A DNA stretch of 64,000 nucleotides from Patescibacterium sp964487795 (lineage in GTDB: Bacteria; Patescibacteriota; Patescibacteriia; Patescibacteriales; Patescibacteriaceae): NCBI GenBank assembly GCA_964487795.1, contig CAZASI010000001.1, positions 186,001-250,000 of the forward strand. Direction: 5' to 3'. Below, one piece after another: positions 31,741 through 39,995 of this stretch. The notes beneath the pieces are model-generated. The model worked only from the letters and a program-made list of their open reading frames with translations. It made no database searches and was not told where the DNA came from. Position 1 is the first letter of the stretch. Every line of letters starts with the position of its first letter. The position numbers were made by a program, and so were the translations under genes.

Positions 31741-33981
31741 ATGGCAAGCAATAAAACATTTCCAGTCAAAGGAATGCATTGCGCGAGCTGCGCCGTCATT
31801 ATTGAAAAAACCTTGAAGAAAATTCCGGGCGTGACGAGCGCCGAAGTTAATTATGGAACTGAATCCGCCAAAATTTCTTTTGACGAATCAAAAACAAATC
31901 CTCAATCCTTATCAAAAAAAATCGAACCGCTCGGTTATACTTTGCAGACCGAGGAACACCCTGCTTCAGAAAAACAATCTGATATTCACATTTTAAAAAA
32001 GCAGTTGCATATCGCCATACCGATTGCGATCTTCAGTATCTTAATGATGATCTGGGATACTGGCATGACTTTCAACTTTTTGCCTGAAATGAATAAAACA
32101 ATAGAAGAATTTATTCATCACCTCTTCCCAATACTAGCAACTTATATTTTGTTCGTTGTAGGAAAGCCTTATTTACTTGGCCTTGGCAGATTCATTCGTT
32201 CAGGCAAAGCCAATATGGATACCTTGATCGGACTCGGAACCAGCGCGGCTTTCCTCTACAGTTTTGTAGTCAGCGCATTTAAAGAAGATCTCGCACCGTA
32301 TCTCAATGTTTCGCAAAATTATTATGATGTAACAATTGTAGTAATTGTTTTTATTAGCTTAGGTAAATATTTGGAACATCGTTCAAAAATAAAAACCGGC
32401 GATGCAATTCAAAAACTTTTAAATCTACAAGCGAAAACCGCCTTAGTGCTACGTAATGATCAAGAGCAAGAAATTTCAATAGACCAAGTTATCCATGGTG
32501 ATCAAATTATTGTAAAACCAGGTGAAAAAATTCCAGTAGACGGAATAATTACTGAAGGAGAAAGCTATGTTGATGAAAGTATGATTAGCGGAGAGGCAAT
32601 GGCCGTTAATAAAAACATTAATGATACAGTGATAGCCGGAACGATTAATACAAGCGGTAGCTTTGTTTTTAAAGCAACAAAGGTTGGATCTGAGACCATG
32701 CTGGCTCATATTATTAAAATGGTAGAAGAGGCTCAATCATCAAAAGCGCCAATCCAGGCTTTAGCAGATAAAATTTCTGGAGTTTTTGTACCGATAGTAC
32801 TGGCTCTATCTTTTGTCGCTCTAGCCGCGTGGTTATTCTTTGGTATTCCCTATTTTGGCTTTGCGCAAGCTCTCTCTTATGGCCTTGTTTCTTTTGTTGG
32901 TATATTAGTTATCGCTTGTCCTTGCGCCTTAGGTCTGGCTACTCCCACCGCGATTATTGTCGGTGTTGGTAAAGGTGCGACTGAAGGCATTTTAATCAAA
33001 GATGCAGCAACTCTACAAAGACTTCAAGCGGTGAATACAATTGTGATGGATAAAACGGGAACACTGACCAAGGGTCAACCCAAATTTATAGCGATGGAAA
33101 ATTATTCTGATAATTCTGATGATGAAATTTTAACTATACTTGTGTCCCTTGAAAAAAAATCTGAGCATCCTTTAGCTCAAGCTGTACTTAACTATGGGGC
33201 GACAAAAAATAGTAAGACGCTGGAAGTTCGTAATTTTGAAGCGCTTAAAGGCTTAGGCTTAAAAGGCAGTATCAATAATAAGGAGTATATTCTAGGCAAT
33301 GAAAGATTAATGCAAAAAAATGGAATAAAATTAAATGCTGACAGTATTAGTAAGCAAGCTACTCAAGGCAAAACTCCAATGATCTTAGCCAGTGCCGACA
33401 AAGTATTAGCAATCGCATTTATTGCCGATGCTATGAAAACAGAAACTCCCCAGGCGATTAAAAACTTGCATGCGCTCGGAATACAGATAATCTTATTGAC
33501 GGGCGATACTGAAAAAACTGCACAATATATTGCCGCTGAAGCCGGGATTAACGAAGTCGTGGCTAATGTCTTACCGCAAGATAAATTAAATAAAATTAAA
33601 GAGCTACAGGCAGCCGGCAGAATAGTCGCTATGGCCGGAGACGGAATCAACGATGCACCGGCCTTGGCACAAGCCGACGTTGGCATTGCAATGGCGACCG
33701 GCACCGACGTTGCGATTGAATCAGCGGGTATTACACTTTTGCATGGCGATATATCAAAAATTGTTAAAGCCATCCGTTTGTCAAAAATAACCATGCGCGG
33801 TATCAAGCAAAATCTCTTCTGGGCTTTTATTTATAATATCATCGGTATTCCTTTGGCTGGTGGATTATTTTTTCCCTTCTTTGGTTGGCTCTTAAATCCT
33901 ATCTTTGCCGGACTTGCTATGGGTCTGTCGAGTGTGTCAGTTGTTTCCAATTCTCTCAGACTCAAAACTAAAAAATTATAA
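31741..33981 (+). CDS. copA: Copper-exporting P1B-type ATPase
   Basis: 746 residues. N-terminal metal-binding HMA domain with GMHCASC (12-18), eight membrane helices, the CPC metal-path motif in IACPCALGLATP (about 393), phosphorylated Asp in DKTGTLTKG (about 436), the HP motif in KSEHPLAQ and the hinge GDGINDAPALAQADVGIAM. This is a Cu(I) exporter of the plasma membrane (P1B-1). Follows csoR by 1 nt; an HMA-permease starts just after its stop. Confidence 0.95.
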   Translation: MASNKTFPVKGMHCASCAVIIEKTLKKIPGVTSAEVNYGTESAKISFDESKTNPQSLSKKIEPLGYTLQTEEHPASEKQSDIHILKKQLHIAIPIAIFSILMMIWDTGMTFNFLPEMNKTIEEFIHHLFPILATYILFVVGKPYLLGLGRFIRSGKANMDTLIGLGTSAAFLYSFVVSAFKEDLAPYLNVSQNYYDVTIVVIVFISLGKYLEHRSKIKTGDAIQKLLNLQAKTALVLRNDQEQEISIDQVIHGDQIIVKPGEKIPVDGIITEGESYVDESMISGEAMAVNKNINDTVIAGTINTSGSFVFKATKVGSETMLAHIIKMVEEAQSSKAPIQALADKISGVFVPIVLALSFVALAAWLFFGIPYFGFAQALSYGLVSFVGILVIACPCALGLATPTAIIVGVGKGATEGILIKDAATLQRLQAVNTIVMDKTGTLTKGQPKFIAMENYSDNSDDEILTILVSLEKKSEHPLAQAVLNYGATKNSKTLEVRNFEALKGLGLKGSINNKEYILGNERLMQKNGIKLNADSISKQATQGKTPMILASADKVLAIAFIADAMKTETPQAIKNLHALGIQIILLTGDTEKTAQYIAAEAGINEVVANVLPQDKLNKIKELQAAGRIVAMAGDGINDAPALAQADVGIAMATGTDVAIESAGITLLHGDISKIVKAIRLSKITMRGIKQNLFWAFIYNIIGIPLAGGLFFPFFGWLLNPIFAGLAMGLSSVSVVSNSLRLKTKKL

Positions 33982-33982
33982 T

Positions 33983-34993
33983 ATGCAACAAACTTTTACC
34001 TTTCATGTTATAGGAATGCATTGTGCTTCCTGCGTTGTTGTTACTGAAACTGAATTAAGCGGCTTAGCTGAAGTAACACATGCCAAAGCAAGTTTGCAAG
34101 ATAATACCATTACCGTAAGCGGCGACTTTGGAACTATGGCTAAAGATGATATTAGAATCATGTTAAGCAAGGTCTTAACTAATTACGGCTATTCGCTGAG
34201 CGAAATTGCGGAAGAAAAAAGTAAGCTGAAAAATAACTATCTTCTTGCAGCACTGATCGCCATAATCATTTTTGCCATATTCTTAGCTTTGCAAAAGCTT
34301 GGATTAGTAAATTTAATTAACGCGAGCGAAGTAGGTTATGGCACAGCTTTTGCCATCGGCTTAGTGGCGTCACTTTCAAGCTGTATGGCCGTGGTCGGCG
34401 GTTTAGTTTTATCCTTGTCCGCAAACTTTGCCAAAGAGAGAAGTGCTAAACCGCATATTATGTTTCATGCTGGACGACTGATCGGATTTTTCATTCTCGG
34501 TGGAGCGCTCGGCGCACTTGGTTCAGTTTTTCAAATCAGCGCCGTCGGTTCATCGATTCTCAGCCTGATCGTTGCCGTAATTATGATTATGCTTGGGCTT
34601 AATCTTTTAAATTCTTCGGCGTTGCAACTACGCATGCCTTCGTTTTTAAGCAAAAAATTATTGAGCCTTAAATCTCTTAATCACGCCGTTGTTCCTTTTG
34701 TTATTGGTGCCGTAACTTTCTTTCTGCCTTGTGGCTTTACCCAATCAATGCAACTCTTTGCTTTAACTACCGACAACTTTTTAACAAGCGCCGGAATTAT
34801 GACAGCTTTTGCTTTGGGGACATTGCCCGTGCTTGGTCTTATTAGTTATGGTTCATCGGCCGCGGAAAAAATGCGACAACACTCAGGCTTTTTGTTTAAA
34901 ATAATGGGCTTTGTAGTTTTATTGTTTGCACTTTTCAATATCTTAAACAGTTTGGCGGCGCTCGGGATTATTCCGCCTTTGCTAAACATATAG
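33983..34993 (+). CDS. HMA-domain fused to TauE/UreH-like permease
   Basis: 336 residues from the ATG at 33983, directly after copA. Layout: HMA domain with the copper motif GMHCASC (about 9-15), a linker, then six to seven membrane helices of the cytochrome-c biogenesis/UreH_2 type with the paired cysteine positions LSSCMAVVGG and FFLPCGFTQ. It probably moves copper or reductant across the membrane; it is found near CopA in other bacteria. Its exact substrate is unknown. Confidence 0.85.
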   Translation: MQQTFTFHVIGMHCASCVVVTETELSGLAEVTHAKASLQDNTITVSGDFGTMAKDDIRIMLSKVLTNYGYSLSEIAEEKSKLKNNYLLAALIAIIIFAIFLALQKLGLVNLINASEVGYGTAFAIGLVASLSSCMAVVGGLVLSLSANFAKERSAKPHIMFHAGRLIGFFILGGALGALGSVFQISAVGSSILSLIVAVIMIMLGLNLLNSSALQLRMPSFLSKKLLSLKSLNHAVVPFVIGAVTFFLPCGFTQSMQLFALTTDNFLTSAGIMTAFALGTLPVLGLISYGSSAAEKMRQHSGFLFKIMGFVVLLFALFNILNSLAALGIIPPLLNI

Positions 34994-35000
34994 AATAAGT

Positions 35001-35006
35001 TATACT
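35001..35006 (+). promoter_or_regulatory. -10 box of the cupredoxin gene
   Basis: TATACT lies 8 nt before the ATG at 35015, a leaderless-type start inside the copper operon. The -35 region is weak. Confidence 0.4.
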
Positions 35007-35014
35007 ACTGTTAT

Positions 35015-35422
35015 ATGAGAAAAATTCTTATCGGCGCCATCGTCGCAATTGCCATCATTTTAATTTGGAGCTTTGCAGTCAGTAATAAAGACAAAGTTAC
35101 TACATATCCCACTAACACTGAATCGGTTACTCAGAATGTAAGCACTGCTAATGATAAACAAATTATTGAAATAGACGCCAAGGGGGGCTATAGCCCACGT
35201 ATGAGTATTGCCAAAGCCAATGTTCCAACAATCTTACGTGTTAAAACTTCAAGCACTTTTGATTGCTCTTCATCATTACGCATTCCAGCGCTTAGCTATT
35301 CAAAAAATCTTCCCCCAAGCGGTACAACCGATATTGAAATTCCAGCACAAGCGGCCGGTTCGACTCTTAAAGCACTTTGCAGTATGGGTATGTATAATTT
35401 CTCCGTTGAATTTAAGAGTTAG
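35015..35422 (+). CDS. Membrane-anchored cupredoxin-like protein
   Basis: 135 residues. N-terminal membrane helix (KILIGAIVAIAIILIWSFAV), Ser/Thr-rich spacer, then a cupredoxin-like beta domain (about 48-135) with GGYSPRMSIAKANVPTIL, DCSSSLRIP and the end LCSMGMYNFSVEF. The cluster of Cys and Met (CSMGM) is a plausible copper ligand set, though a classic cupredoxin His is not obvious. The outer-face location suits delivery of copper to or from CopA. Last gene of the copper island. Confidence 0.75.
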   Translation: MRKILIGAIVAIAIILIWSFAVSNKDKVTTYPTNTESVTQNVSTANDKQIIEIDAKGGYSPRMSIAKANVPTILRVKTSSTFDCSSSLRIPALSYSKNLPPSGTTDIEIPAQAAGSTLKALCSMGMYNFSVEFKS

Positions 35423-35447
35423 GTTTTTAAAAAACAATTTAGATGCG

Positions 35448-35477
35448 AAAAAGGACCTACATTAGTAAGTCCTTTTT
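35448..35477. terminator. Terminator after the copper operon
   Basis: AAAAAGGAC/GTCCTTTTT arms with an A/T-rich loop. Bidirectional, also for 35504-36151. Confidence 0.75.
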
Positions 35478-35503
35478 GTTTAATTTATTAATTAACGGAT
35501 GGA

Positions 35504-36151
35504 TTATGCTGCGTGTTTTCTCATTTCTTCATCTAATCTTTGCTGATTTGCTTCATCTGCTTCATCAGCAATTTGCTTATTTAATTCATCACCGAATTCT
35601 TTGAACATAATATCTTCAAGAATTCTATAACGATCGTTTTGTTCTTTGTCTTCATGGTACCGCTTCATTTCACGTTCGTAGTAATTTTGTATTTCACAAT
35701 CATAATTACTTGCCCCTTCCATTTCCTGTTCCATGTTTTTTTCTGCTTCTTTGGCTGCTTTCAACCTCATATCAAGTTGATAACCTGCCAAGAGAAGGTT
35801 TTCAAACTCAGTAGCATATTCACGCCACTGACTTCTTTTGTCCCTGGAACGAAAATGCTTCATAGACAAACGTATGCCGTTGCCAGTTTTTCTATACCAG
35901 GATTTGGATCGTTTTTTTGCCATCTTGCGATGACAATCTTTATCCCAACGTTCTTTTGTGACAACAACTTTTTCTTCATCGATGCACATGATGCTTTTGG
36001 CAATCGGGGTTATACTTGACTCTCTTATGATTGAAGTCGTACTTCTTTCACTAAACAGTCCGTTATAGCATTTTTCAGTTGTTATATGTTTATCATATAA
36101 CTGAAAATGCACTAAACCCGTATCAACTGAAACACAGCATGCTGTTATCAT
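35504..36151 (-). CDS. Hypothetical charged protein
   Basis: 215 residues, unknown function. N-terminal region rich in Thr/Ser and Cys, a strongly basic middle (KMAKKRSKSWYRKTGNGIRL), then a long charged helical part (about 120-215) with E/K/Q-rich heptad character, probably coiled coil. SD GGAGA lies 7 nt before the ATG, and a perfect promoter is present (36201-36229). Confidence 0.6.
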   Translation of the reverse strand: MITACCVSVDTGLVHFQLYDKHITTEKCYNGLFSERSTTSIIRESSITPIAKSIMCIDEEKVVVTKERWDKDCHRKMAKKRSKSWYRKTGNGIRLSMKHFRSRDKRSQWREYATEFENLLLAGYQLDMRLKAAKEAEKNMEQEMEGASNYDCEIQNYYEREMKRYHEDKEQNDRYRILEDIMFKEFGDELNKQIADEADEANQQRLDEEMRKHAA

Positions 36152-36200
36152 AACAATTTCTCCGTTATTTAAATGTTATTGTACAATTTTTATTAACAAT

Positions 36201-36229
36201 ATTATATCATTTATATATCTTTTTGTCAA
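36201..36229 (-). promoter_or_regulatory. Consensus promoter of the 35504-36151 gene
   Basis: On the minus strand TTGACA (36224-36229), 17 bp ending in TGA, TATAAT (36201-36206). The -35 bases overlap the -35 of the divergent promoter. Confidence 0.75.
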
Positions 36230-36252
36230 TATATAAGGTTTTAGGGTATAAT
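36223..36252 (+). promoter_or_regulatory. Leaderless promoter of the AlkD-like gene
   Basis: TTGTCA (36223-36228), 18 bp, TATAAT (36247-36252). The ATG is 6 nt after the -10. Confidence 0.7.
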
Positions 36253-36258
36253 TGAAGC

Positions 36259-36957
36259 ATGAAAACTGCCCAAAATCTTATAAAACTAGCTAAAAAGCAA
36301 AGTAGCAAAAAGCGCGCCGAAGGTGCGGCTCGCTATTTTAAGACCGGAAAGGGCCAATACGGCGAAGGCGATATCTTTTGCGGATTAACTGTCCCCCAGT
36401 GTAGGAAGATAGCTCACGAATTTTATGATCTAAAGTTAAATGAAATTCAAAAAATCTTACAATCAAAGATTCATGAAATTAGATTGATAGGTTTATTGAT
36501 TTTAGTAGAGCAATATAAGAAAGCTACAAATAAGAATACTATCGTTAATTTCTATTTAAAAAATACTAAATATATTAATAACTGGGATTTAGTAGATCTT
36601 TCGGCACATAAGATCTTAGGCAACTGGTTCTTAGATAAACCAACAACAAAACTTCAAAAATTATCTCTATCAAAAAATCTCTGGGAGCGCCGGATAGCAA
36701 TTCTTGCTTGCTTTCCAAGAATTGCTGTTCACGATTTTACCCTGAGTATAGACTTGGCAAAACAAATGCTTAATGACAAGCATGATCTCATGCATAAAGC
36801 TGTCGGTTGGATGTTGAGAGAAATGGGTAAACGATCAGAAATCCATCTCAAAACTTTTTTAAATCAATACGCTCAAGTCATGCCCCGAACAATGCTTAGA
36901 TATGCCATTGAAAAGTTTCCGGAAAATGAGCGAAAGAAGTACTTACTTAAAAAATAG
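36259..36957 (+). CDS. DNA alkylation repair protein (AlkD-like)
   Basis: 232 residues. All-helical HEAT-like repeat protein of the AlkC/AlkD DNA glycosylase superfamily. Conserved features: ARYFKTGKGQYGEGDIFCGLTVPQCRKIA near the start, VDLSAHKILGNWFL, SKNLWERRIAILACF and MHKAVGWMLREMGKRS. These fit the COG4912 family, which excises alkylated bases without flipping. No Shine-Dalgarno; leaderless initiation is likely. Confidence 0.85.
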   Translation: MKTAQNLIKLAKKQSSKKRAEGAARYFKTGKGQYGEGDIFCGLTVPQCRKIAHEFYDLKLNEIQKILQSKIHEIRLIGLLILVEQYKKATNKNTIVNFYLKNTKYINNWDLVDLSAHKILGNWFLDKPTTKLQKLSLSKNLWERRIAILACFPRIAVHDFTLSIDLAKQMLNDKHDLMHKAVGWMLREMGKRSEIHLKTFLNQYAQVMPRTMLRYAIEKFPENERKKYLLKK

Positions 36958-36977
36958 CTCTCAAATCTAAAACAGGT

Positions 36978-36983
36978 TATACT
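36978..36983 (+). promoter_or_regulatory. -10 box of the ZIP gene
   Basis: TATACT 7 nt before the ATG at 36991; leaderless-type spacing, weak -35. Confidence 0.4.
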
Positions 36984-36990
36984 TATCAAT

Positions 36991-37725
36991 ATGATTTACG
37001 CCATAATCGCCACAGCAATTGTTTCGCTGATTTCTTTAATCAGCGTTATAGCCGTATCGCTTTCAATAGAACGTTTAAAACGTTTATCTTTTTTATTAGT
37101 AAGCTTGGCTGCCGGAACATTAATCGGCGATGTATTTATTCACCTTCTGCCCGAAGCATCTACTGAGGGCGGTGATGGTTTCTGGATTTGGGTCATTGCC
37201 GGATTAGGTATATTTTTTATATTGGAAAAAATTATTCATTGGCGTCATTGCCATCTTCCAACAACCGAAGATCATCCGCATCCAGTCGGCACTATGAACT
37301 TAATCGGAGACGGCTTGCATAACTTTTTTGATGGAGTATTAATTGCCGGTTCATTTATGGCTGATTTTAATCTTGGCGTAGCCACCACAATCGCCGTAAT
37401 TTTTCATGAAATACCGCAAGAGATTGGAGATTTTGGAGTTATGATTCACGCAGGCTTTTCTAAAGCCAAAGCCTTGTTCTGGAATTTTATAAGCGCCTGC
37501 AGCGCCTTGCTCGGCGTTTTACTGGTTTATTCCTTTGGACAGCAAATTGAGAATATCGGTAGCTTCTTTATTCCAATAACCGCCGGTGGATTTATTTATA
37601 TTGCCGTAGCAGATCTTATCCCTGAAATGCGCAAGGAAACACGTTGGCAACATTCGTTACTCCAACTGGGTCTTTTTGCTGTTGGTGTCTTTATCATGTA
37701 CCTGTTAAAAGTTTACTTTGAATAA
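36991..37725 (+). CDS. ZIP-family divalent metal transporter
   Basis: 244 residues with about eight membrane helices. Family motifs: IHLLPEAS in helix 2, DGLHNFFDGV in helix 4 and FHEIPQEIGDF in helix 5, which form the binuclear metal path. A small His-rich loop (HWRHCHLPTTEDHPHP) precedes helix 4. It likely imports Zn2+ (or Fe/Mn). One nucleotide separates its stop from the next start, so the two genes are probably co-transcribed. Confidence 0.9.
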   Translation: MIYAIIATAIVSLISLISVIAVSLSIERLKRLSFLLVSLAAGTLIGDVFIHLLPEASTEGGDGFWIWVIAGLGIFFILEKIIHWRHCHLPTTEDHPHPVGTMNLIGDGLHNFFDGVLIAGSFMADFNLGVATTIAVIFHEIPQEIGDFGVMIHAGFSKAKALFWNFISACSALLGVLLVYSFGQQIENIGSFFIPITAGGFIYIAVADLIPEMRKETRWQHSLLQLGLFAVGVFIMYLLKVYFE

Positions 37726-37726
37726 T

Positions 37727-38770
37727 ATGGCCAGAATTATTTACGGCGTCGCTGGACAAGGTTTTGGACACGCTGCTCGAAGTCACGAAACCTTAGTCCA
37801 TCTCAAGAAACAAAAACATACTTTATTAGTATTAGGTTATAATCAATCAGCCGATTTGCTCGGCAAAGATTTTTCCGTATTGCGGATTCCAGGACTTGGT
37901 TTGAATTATCAAAATAACAAACTTTCCTATTGGCGTACTATTTATGACAATGCGATAACACTTATGCGCGGTACTAAAGCGTGGCCGTCGCTACGAAAAA
38001 AAATTAAAGCCTTTAAAGCTGATTTAGTCATCAGTGATTTTGAACCTATCTCAGCCAACGTTGCGCACTTAGAAAAACTTCCCTTAATCTCAATTGATAA
38101 TCAGCATCAATTAACCAATACTAAAATCTCTGTACCAAAAAAATATCGTCGAGATTTTGCAGCCGATAAACTGGTGACAAAATCTATGGTCTGGGGAGCT
38201 GATTATTATTTGTTCACCTCATTTTTTAAAACTAAAGTTACCAAAGCGCGTAGCTTTCTTTTCCCGCCTATTGTTCGAGAGCAAATAAGGAAACTAAAAC
38301 CAAAAAGTGGTAAGTATATTTTAGTGTATCAAAACTCGGACTTTGATTATATTCTTGATGAATTAAAGCAGTTAAAAAAATATAATTTCATTGTGTATAG
38401 CGGACGCCCCGGGACAAAGAAGGATCATAACCTAACAATGAAAAATTATCATAATTCAAACTGGTATAAGGATTTGGCAAACTGCCGGGCTATTATCGGA
38501 ACTGCCGGGATGAGTCTTGTTTCTGAAAGCCTGTGTCTTAATAAGCCCTATTTTGCCATTCCGGTCGGGGGACAAATTGAGCAGGTTATTAATGCCCTCT
38601 ATATTAAAAAGCTTGGTTTTGGCGATTGGGCACATCACTTAAATGCCGCAAAAGCTGCTGACTTTCTTAAAAAATGCCCTATGTATAGCAAAAATCTAAA
38701 AAAGCGTCCCAAAGAGGATATAAGCGCAATCTACAAAAAACTTGATTCTATTATTGAGTCACTAGTGTAA
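37727..38770 (+). CDS. MJ1255-type glycosyltransferase
   Basis: 347 residues from the ATG at 37727. GT-B-fold protein of the MJ1255/VC2487 family: N-terminal IYGVAGQGFGHAARS and, in the C-terminal half, GTAGMSLVSESLCLNKPYFA and VGGQIEQVINA, the donor-binding loops. It is expected to transfer a sugar from a nucleotide-sugar onto an unknown acceptor in the cytoplasm. In an apparent operon with the ZIP gene, though no functional link is obvious. Confidence 0.82.
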   Translation: MARIIYGVAGQGFGHAARSHETLVHLKKQKHTLLVLGYNQSADLLGKDFSVLRIPGLGLNYQNNKLSYWRTIYDNAITLMRGTKAWPSLRKKIKAFKADLVISDFEPISANVAHLEKLPLISIDNQHQLTNTKISVPKKYRRDFAADKLVTKSMVWGADYYLFTSFFKTKVTKARSFLFPPIVREQIRKLKPKSGKYILVYQNSDFDYILDELKQLKKYNFIVYSGRPGTKKDHNLTMKNYHNSNWYKDLANCRAIIGTAGMSLVSESLCLNKPYFAIPVGGQIEQVINALYIKKLGFGDWAHHLNAAKAADFLKKCPMYSKNLKKRPKEDISAIYKKLDSIIESLV

Positions 38771-38848
38771 AACAAGTGGAAAAGAGGGGGATAAGATAAT
38801 TTTTTTACTTAATATTAGCTAAAATAAAACGGTCAGAGTGTCTAGCTC

Positions 38849-38877
38849 TTGACTTTTTTATTTAGCTATGATAGACT
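38849..38877 (+). promoter_or_regulatory. Promoter of the candidate structured RNA
   Basis: TTGACT (38849-38854), 17 bp, TAGACT (38872-38877). Confidence 0.6.
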
Positions 38878-38883
38878 GGCACA

Positions 38884-39090
38884 TCACCCCTCAGTGGGAT
38901 TTTACAATTAGCTTTGACGAAAAAGGTCGCTTAAAGCGGGCTAGGCACGACAAGCATGGGGATTTCTTCGTCAGAAACAATCCGGTTCCGACTAGATTCT
39001 TTCTGATGAAAATTTCTTGCCTACCCGCTTTAGATGATCTTTTTTTATTCTCAAAAACTACAAAACACTCCAAGTATTGGAGTGTTTTTT
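38884..39090 (+). ncRNA. Candidate structured small RNA (long hairpin)
   Basis: About 205 nt between a promoter (38849-38877) and a hairpin terminator (39062-39090). The core is a long imperfect hairpin: outer stem 38932-38947 with 39018-39032 (15 bp, one bulge), a lopsided internal loop, inner stem 38967-38977 with 39000-39010 (11 bp), and a 22-nt top loop. The overall shape (closing stem, central bubble, apical stem) recalls 6S RNA, but I see no conserved 6S sequence. Open frames on both strands here look spurious: the plus-strand ATG is upstream of the -10. Confidence 0.45.
39062..39090. terminator. Terminator of the candidate small RNA
   Basis: AAAACACTCCAA/TTGGAGTGTTTT stem with T-run. 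On the minus strand it also follows the small acidic gene at 39105. Confidence 0.8.
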
Positions 39091-39104
39091 AGTTAACTGC
39101 GAAT

Positions 39105-39224
39105 TTATTCAGCAGCCTTTTCGGTTTCGTCAGAAGCTTCTTTTTCAGCCTCTTTGACTTCTTCTTCAGCTCCTTCAACTTTCTCTTCAGTTGCTGCAGC
39201 GTCATCCATCATATAATTCAACAT
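39105..39224 (-). CDS. 39-residue acidic peptide
   Basis: Starts at the ATG at 39224, followed by a run of GAA/AAA codons giving a Glu/Lys/Ala-rich helix (EEKVEGAEEEVKEAEKEA). No signal peptide or membrane segment, strongly acidic. It has no homologue that I recognise. A terminator lies just downstream. Codon pattern supports coding; small size keeps confidence low. Confidence 0.4.
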   Translation of the reverse strand: MLNYMMDDAAATEEKVEGAEEEVKEAEKEASDETEKAAE

Positions 39225-39284
39225 ATGTTTTGAATTAGTGAATTAGGCTATTAGTATACCCCTAATTGGCATATTAATCAAGTC

Positions 39285-39995
39285 TCAGAGTTTCAATCCC
39301 GGAAGATTGTCGAACAAAGGATGAAACATATCATCATCCAACGGAATGTCTAATTCGTGTTCATTTATTTCACTAGCCCATTCCAAATCAATTTCTGTGA
39401 TTAAAGCCAGGGGTTGCTGCTCATTGCCTTCACCCATACAGAGCACAGCGGCGGCGGCCAAACTGTCGGGGATATTACTATGGGTCAACTGCAACTCGCG
39501 ACCAAAGATATCAGGCTTTCCGGCGTACTCACGTAAACCGTTAAACCCGGCGTATCCAAGGGCGGCACCGATTACGCCGGCCCGCAAAGGAATACAATGA
39601 CTGTCTGTTACTATCACTCCCAAATCTTTAATACTATACCGCGAGCAAAAATATTCTCGTAACATTTTCGCCTGTTTAAAACTATCACGCGGCAATAAGA
39701 CCAAGCCCGGTTTAGCGTTGCTTTCATCAATGCCCGCGTTAGCCATCAACATCTTATTTTTAATGGTTAACCAAGTCCATTTTGTTTTAATGGCATAATC
39801 GCTTTCGGCTTTGATCAATTTTTCTTTTTGTTCTTCACCTTCTGCTTGAGCGATTCGATTCTCAGACAAAGCGATTATTTTTGAGGTGACAACAATAACT
39901 GTTTTTTCCAAAGCAGTGCCAATATAGCTTTCAATAAAGTTCGCCAGGTCTTCAACTGGTTCAAAGACTCTAGTTTTAAGCGCTTGTATTTTCAT
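39285..39995 (-). CDS. F420-0:L-glutamate ligase-like protein (CofE family)
   Basis: 236 residues. Matches the CofE fold: TVIVVTSKIIALSENR near the start, LLPRDSFKQAKMLREYF, LGVIVTDSHCIPLRAGVIGAALGYAGF and ADSLAAAAVLCMGEGNEQQPLALI-like C-terminus. True CofE adds glutamate to coenzyme F420. In genomes without other F420 genes the role is unclear; no F420 pathway gene is visible here. Overlaps the end of the VUT gene by 20 nt, so the two are co-transcribed. Confidence 0.75.
   Translation of the reverse strand: MKIQALKTRVFEPVEDLANFIESYIGTALEKTVIVVTSKIIALSENRIAQAEGEEQKEKLIKAESDYAIKTKWTWLTIKNKMLMANAGIDESNAKPGLVLLPRDSFKQAKMLREYFCSRYSIKDLGVIVTDSHCIPLRAGVIGAALGYAGFNGLREYAGKPDIFGRELQLTHSNIPDSLAAAAVLCMGEGNEQQPLALITEIDLEWASEINEHELDIPLDDDMFHPLFDNLPGLKL

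Noticed and set aside
35639..36019. A 126-residue plus-strand open frame, Phe/Cys-rich
   Set aside because: Antisense to 35504-36151, which has a promoter, Shine-Dalgarno and terminator of its own.
38884..39090. Naming the hairpin RNA as 4.5S/SRP RNA
   Set aside because: The conserved GGAAG/AGCAGCC loop pattern of SRP RNA is absent from the top of the hairpin.
38868..39092. A 74-residue open frame over the candidate small RNA
   Set aside because: Its ATG overlaps the spacer of the promoter, upstream of the -10, so the transcript would not contain it; the frame runs through the terminator stem.
39285..39995. An F420 pathway in this organism
   Set aside because: Only a CofE-like gene is seen; no FbiA/CofD, CofC or F420-dependent enzyme is visible, so a different role is more likely.
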